NCBI GenBank assembly: GCA_030248195.1
Contig: JASAND010000633.1
Span: 1 to 64,000 of the forward strand
Source of the DNA: Trissonchulus latispiculum
Lineage: Eukaryota > Nematoda > Enoplea > Enoplida > Ironidae
Length of the DNA stretch: 64,000 bases
Reading direction: 5' to 3'
A program made the translations under genes and the position numbers. The notes beneath the pieces are model-generated. The model made no database searches. It was given only the letters and a program-made list of their open reading frames with translations, and was not told the origin of the DNA. Shown here piece after piece: positions 62,767-64,000 of this stretch (position 1 is the stretch's first letter; every line of letters begins with the position of its first letter).

Positions 62767-63206
62767 TTAATCGAAATAAGCATAAGTTTAAATTCGAACC
62801 AAGACTGTGCCTGCTTTTTGGAGGACACTTCCGCGGTGCGCTTTTGCTACATATCACTTTCTGAGGACGCTTTTGTACATTAAGTTAAGTTAATTAAGAA
62901 AATTAAGCTTTAATATAATACAGGTATTTGTTCATGTGCTTCATGTATTCTAAGAATCTTTGCTGTGCGGTTACTGTCAAAAGTTGATTATGAGTCATCA
63001 AGTAGAATGAAGAATACATGTTTCCAGTTTTCAAATTGCCATTATTACAAAAGCATATAAGCGAAGCTATTTGAAAAGGAAAACAGGATTATACACACAA
63101 ATCATGCTGGTCCTATCTTAAACCACTGGTCACACGCATTTACGCGCAAAAGCATCTTTATCAAGCAGACCACGTGTGAGGGCCCGGGCTAAGCAAAATT
63201 AAGAGA

Positions 63207-63378
63207 CCTGCTGCGCTGAGACGCAGCAGGAAAAACAATCCATAACTGCTGTACCGATGTAGTTTTCGGAGTTATGTTGGATAACTCCAAGGTCTTGTTA
63301 AGCATGACCCTACCCCTTAATTTTTATCAGGGTTACGCTACGTGGTAACTCAAAAAGGGTCTTGAGTAATAGACCCTT
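63207..63378. ncRNA. Run of perfect hairpins, possible structured RNA
   Basis: CCTGCTGCG/CGCAGCAGG (63,207-63,230), GGAGTTAT/ATAACTCC (63,268-63,288), GTTAC/GTAAC (63,332-63,349) and AAGGGTCT/AGACCCTT (63,355-63,378), with loops of 5-8 nt. A further TCACACG/CGTGTGA pair lies just upstream. Strand and identity unknown. Confidence 0.35.
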
Positions 63379-64000
63379 CACCTTGCCCGACATGGTATAC
63401 TCACCACCCATTCACCCTTTTATTTCTTGTCCCTCCCCCTCTTTTGGTATTTTCTTGACGTAGCGCTACACCAATATCTAATAAATCAGAGCTCTGTATA
63501 AATACGTAAGTAGGGTGTTTTGACTGTATGATAGTATATGTGTTTGTTTGTGGTATAAATGTATGTATACGTGTCTAACCTTGTAGAAGTGTTTCTAGGG
63601 TCAAAAATCGTAGGCCCCTAATTTTGAATTTGATTCTAATTTCTAAATTTTTGGGTTTTTTTCTCTTTTAATTCAAAATGGAGTTTTTTTCTTAGTATAA
63701 CTATACTTTTTGTATACTAGAACAATAAAGAGTCAAAGCAGACACCAGTCGACAGGCTCGGGAGACAGAGAGGCACGTGGGGAACTTCCGGGAGGAAGGG
63801 GGGCAGGTTGGGCACTTGGAAGTTGGGCCGTGCCCCATCTCGAGCAAATTCGCCTCATTTTTACCATAGGTCGAAATATTTAGAAAACACGTAAACACTG
63901 GACATGTATACATTTGCATACGTAGGAGCGCCCGGACCCTGCGGTCCTGGGTTGCGAGGTACTACTTACCTTCAATCTTGCTTGTATGTATGCTAGACAC

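Larger units (their letters stand above)
62159..64000. other. 3' flank with hairpins, no gene recognised
   Basis: No convincing ORF. Contains a tRNA-like segment and several perfect short hairpins (see separate entries). The last 300 bp include a GC-rich stretch with no recognisable motif. Confidence 0.4.

Overview
The window reads as intergenic, transposon-packed DNA from an invertebrate animal. The one recognisable cellular gene is a DEG/ENaC sodium channel, a family known only from animals. Everything else is mobile DNA: LTR retrotransposons, a Polinton/Maverick, hAT-like and TTAA-flanked elements, a satellite array and a miniature LTR element. No species can be named from the sequence alone. 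All calls come from reading motifs by eye.

Layout. (1) 1-25,011: LTR retroelements on the minus strand. One element lies between a 3' LTR (297-875) and a 5' LTR (24,421-25,011). Its left LTR is also the 5' LTR of a second copy that runs off the left edge, so the two are tandem and share an LTR. In transcription order it holds a proline-rich gag with a CCHC knuckle, a retropepsin, two related CxxC proteins, and a long interrupted accessory reading frame ending in a NADAR (YbiA-like) domain. I find no reverse transcriptase or integrase. A 9.1-kb inverted-repeat element (14,151-23,268, TSD ATAAT) interrupts its gag. That element in turn carries a hAT-like element, a miniature LTR element (TRIM) with a tRNA-like sequence in each LTR, two TTAA-flanked elements and a foldback repeat. 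(2) 25,012-28,258: repeat fragments, three 20-bp CACGTG repeats and a 49-bp satellite array.

(3) 28,265-41,770: a complete Polinton with a perfect 6-bp TSD (TACATA) and short TIRs. It has protein-primed PolB (minus, broken), then on the plus strand a packaging ATPase, integrase with chromodomain, minor capsid, a pVI-like protein, major capsid and an adenain-like protease, plus unknown genes. Capsid, integrase and protease frames are intact; PolB and three other genes are broken. Its 1.5-kb right end is non-coding and holds two candidate structured RNAs and what looks like a spliced leader with its own TATA box.

(4) 41,777-48,878: more repeats, including the 3' end of another LTR element related to region 1. 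(5) 48,879-60,138: a Gypsy-like element on the plus strand with 907-bp LTRs and TSD TTAG. It has a broken gag, protease and partial RT, and its 3' LTR is split by a hAT-like element (8-bp TSD). (6) 60,143-64,000: an intronless DEG/ENaC gene with one in-frame TAA, then DNA with a run of perfect hairpins.

The items I would look at first are the NADAR domain inside an RT-less LTR element, the TRIM whose LTRs differ only within the tRNA-like segment, and the structured, apparently spliced right end of the Polinton.
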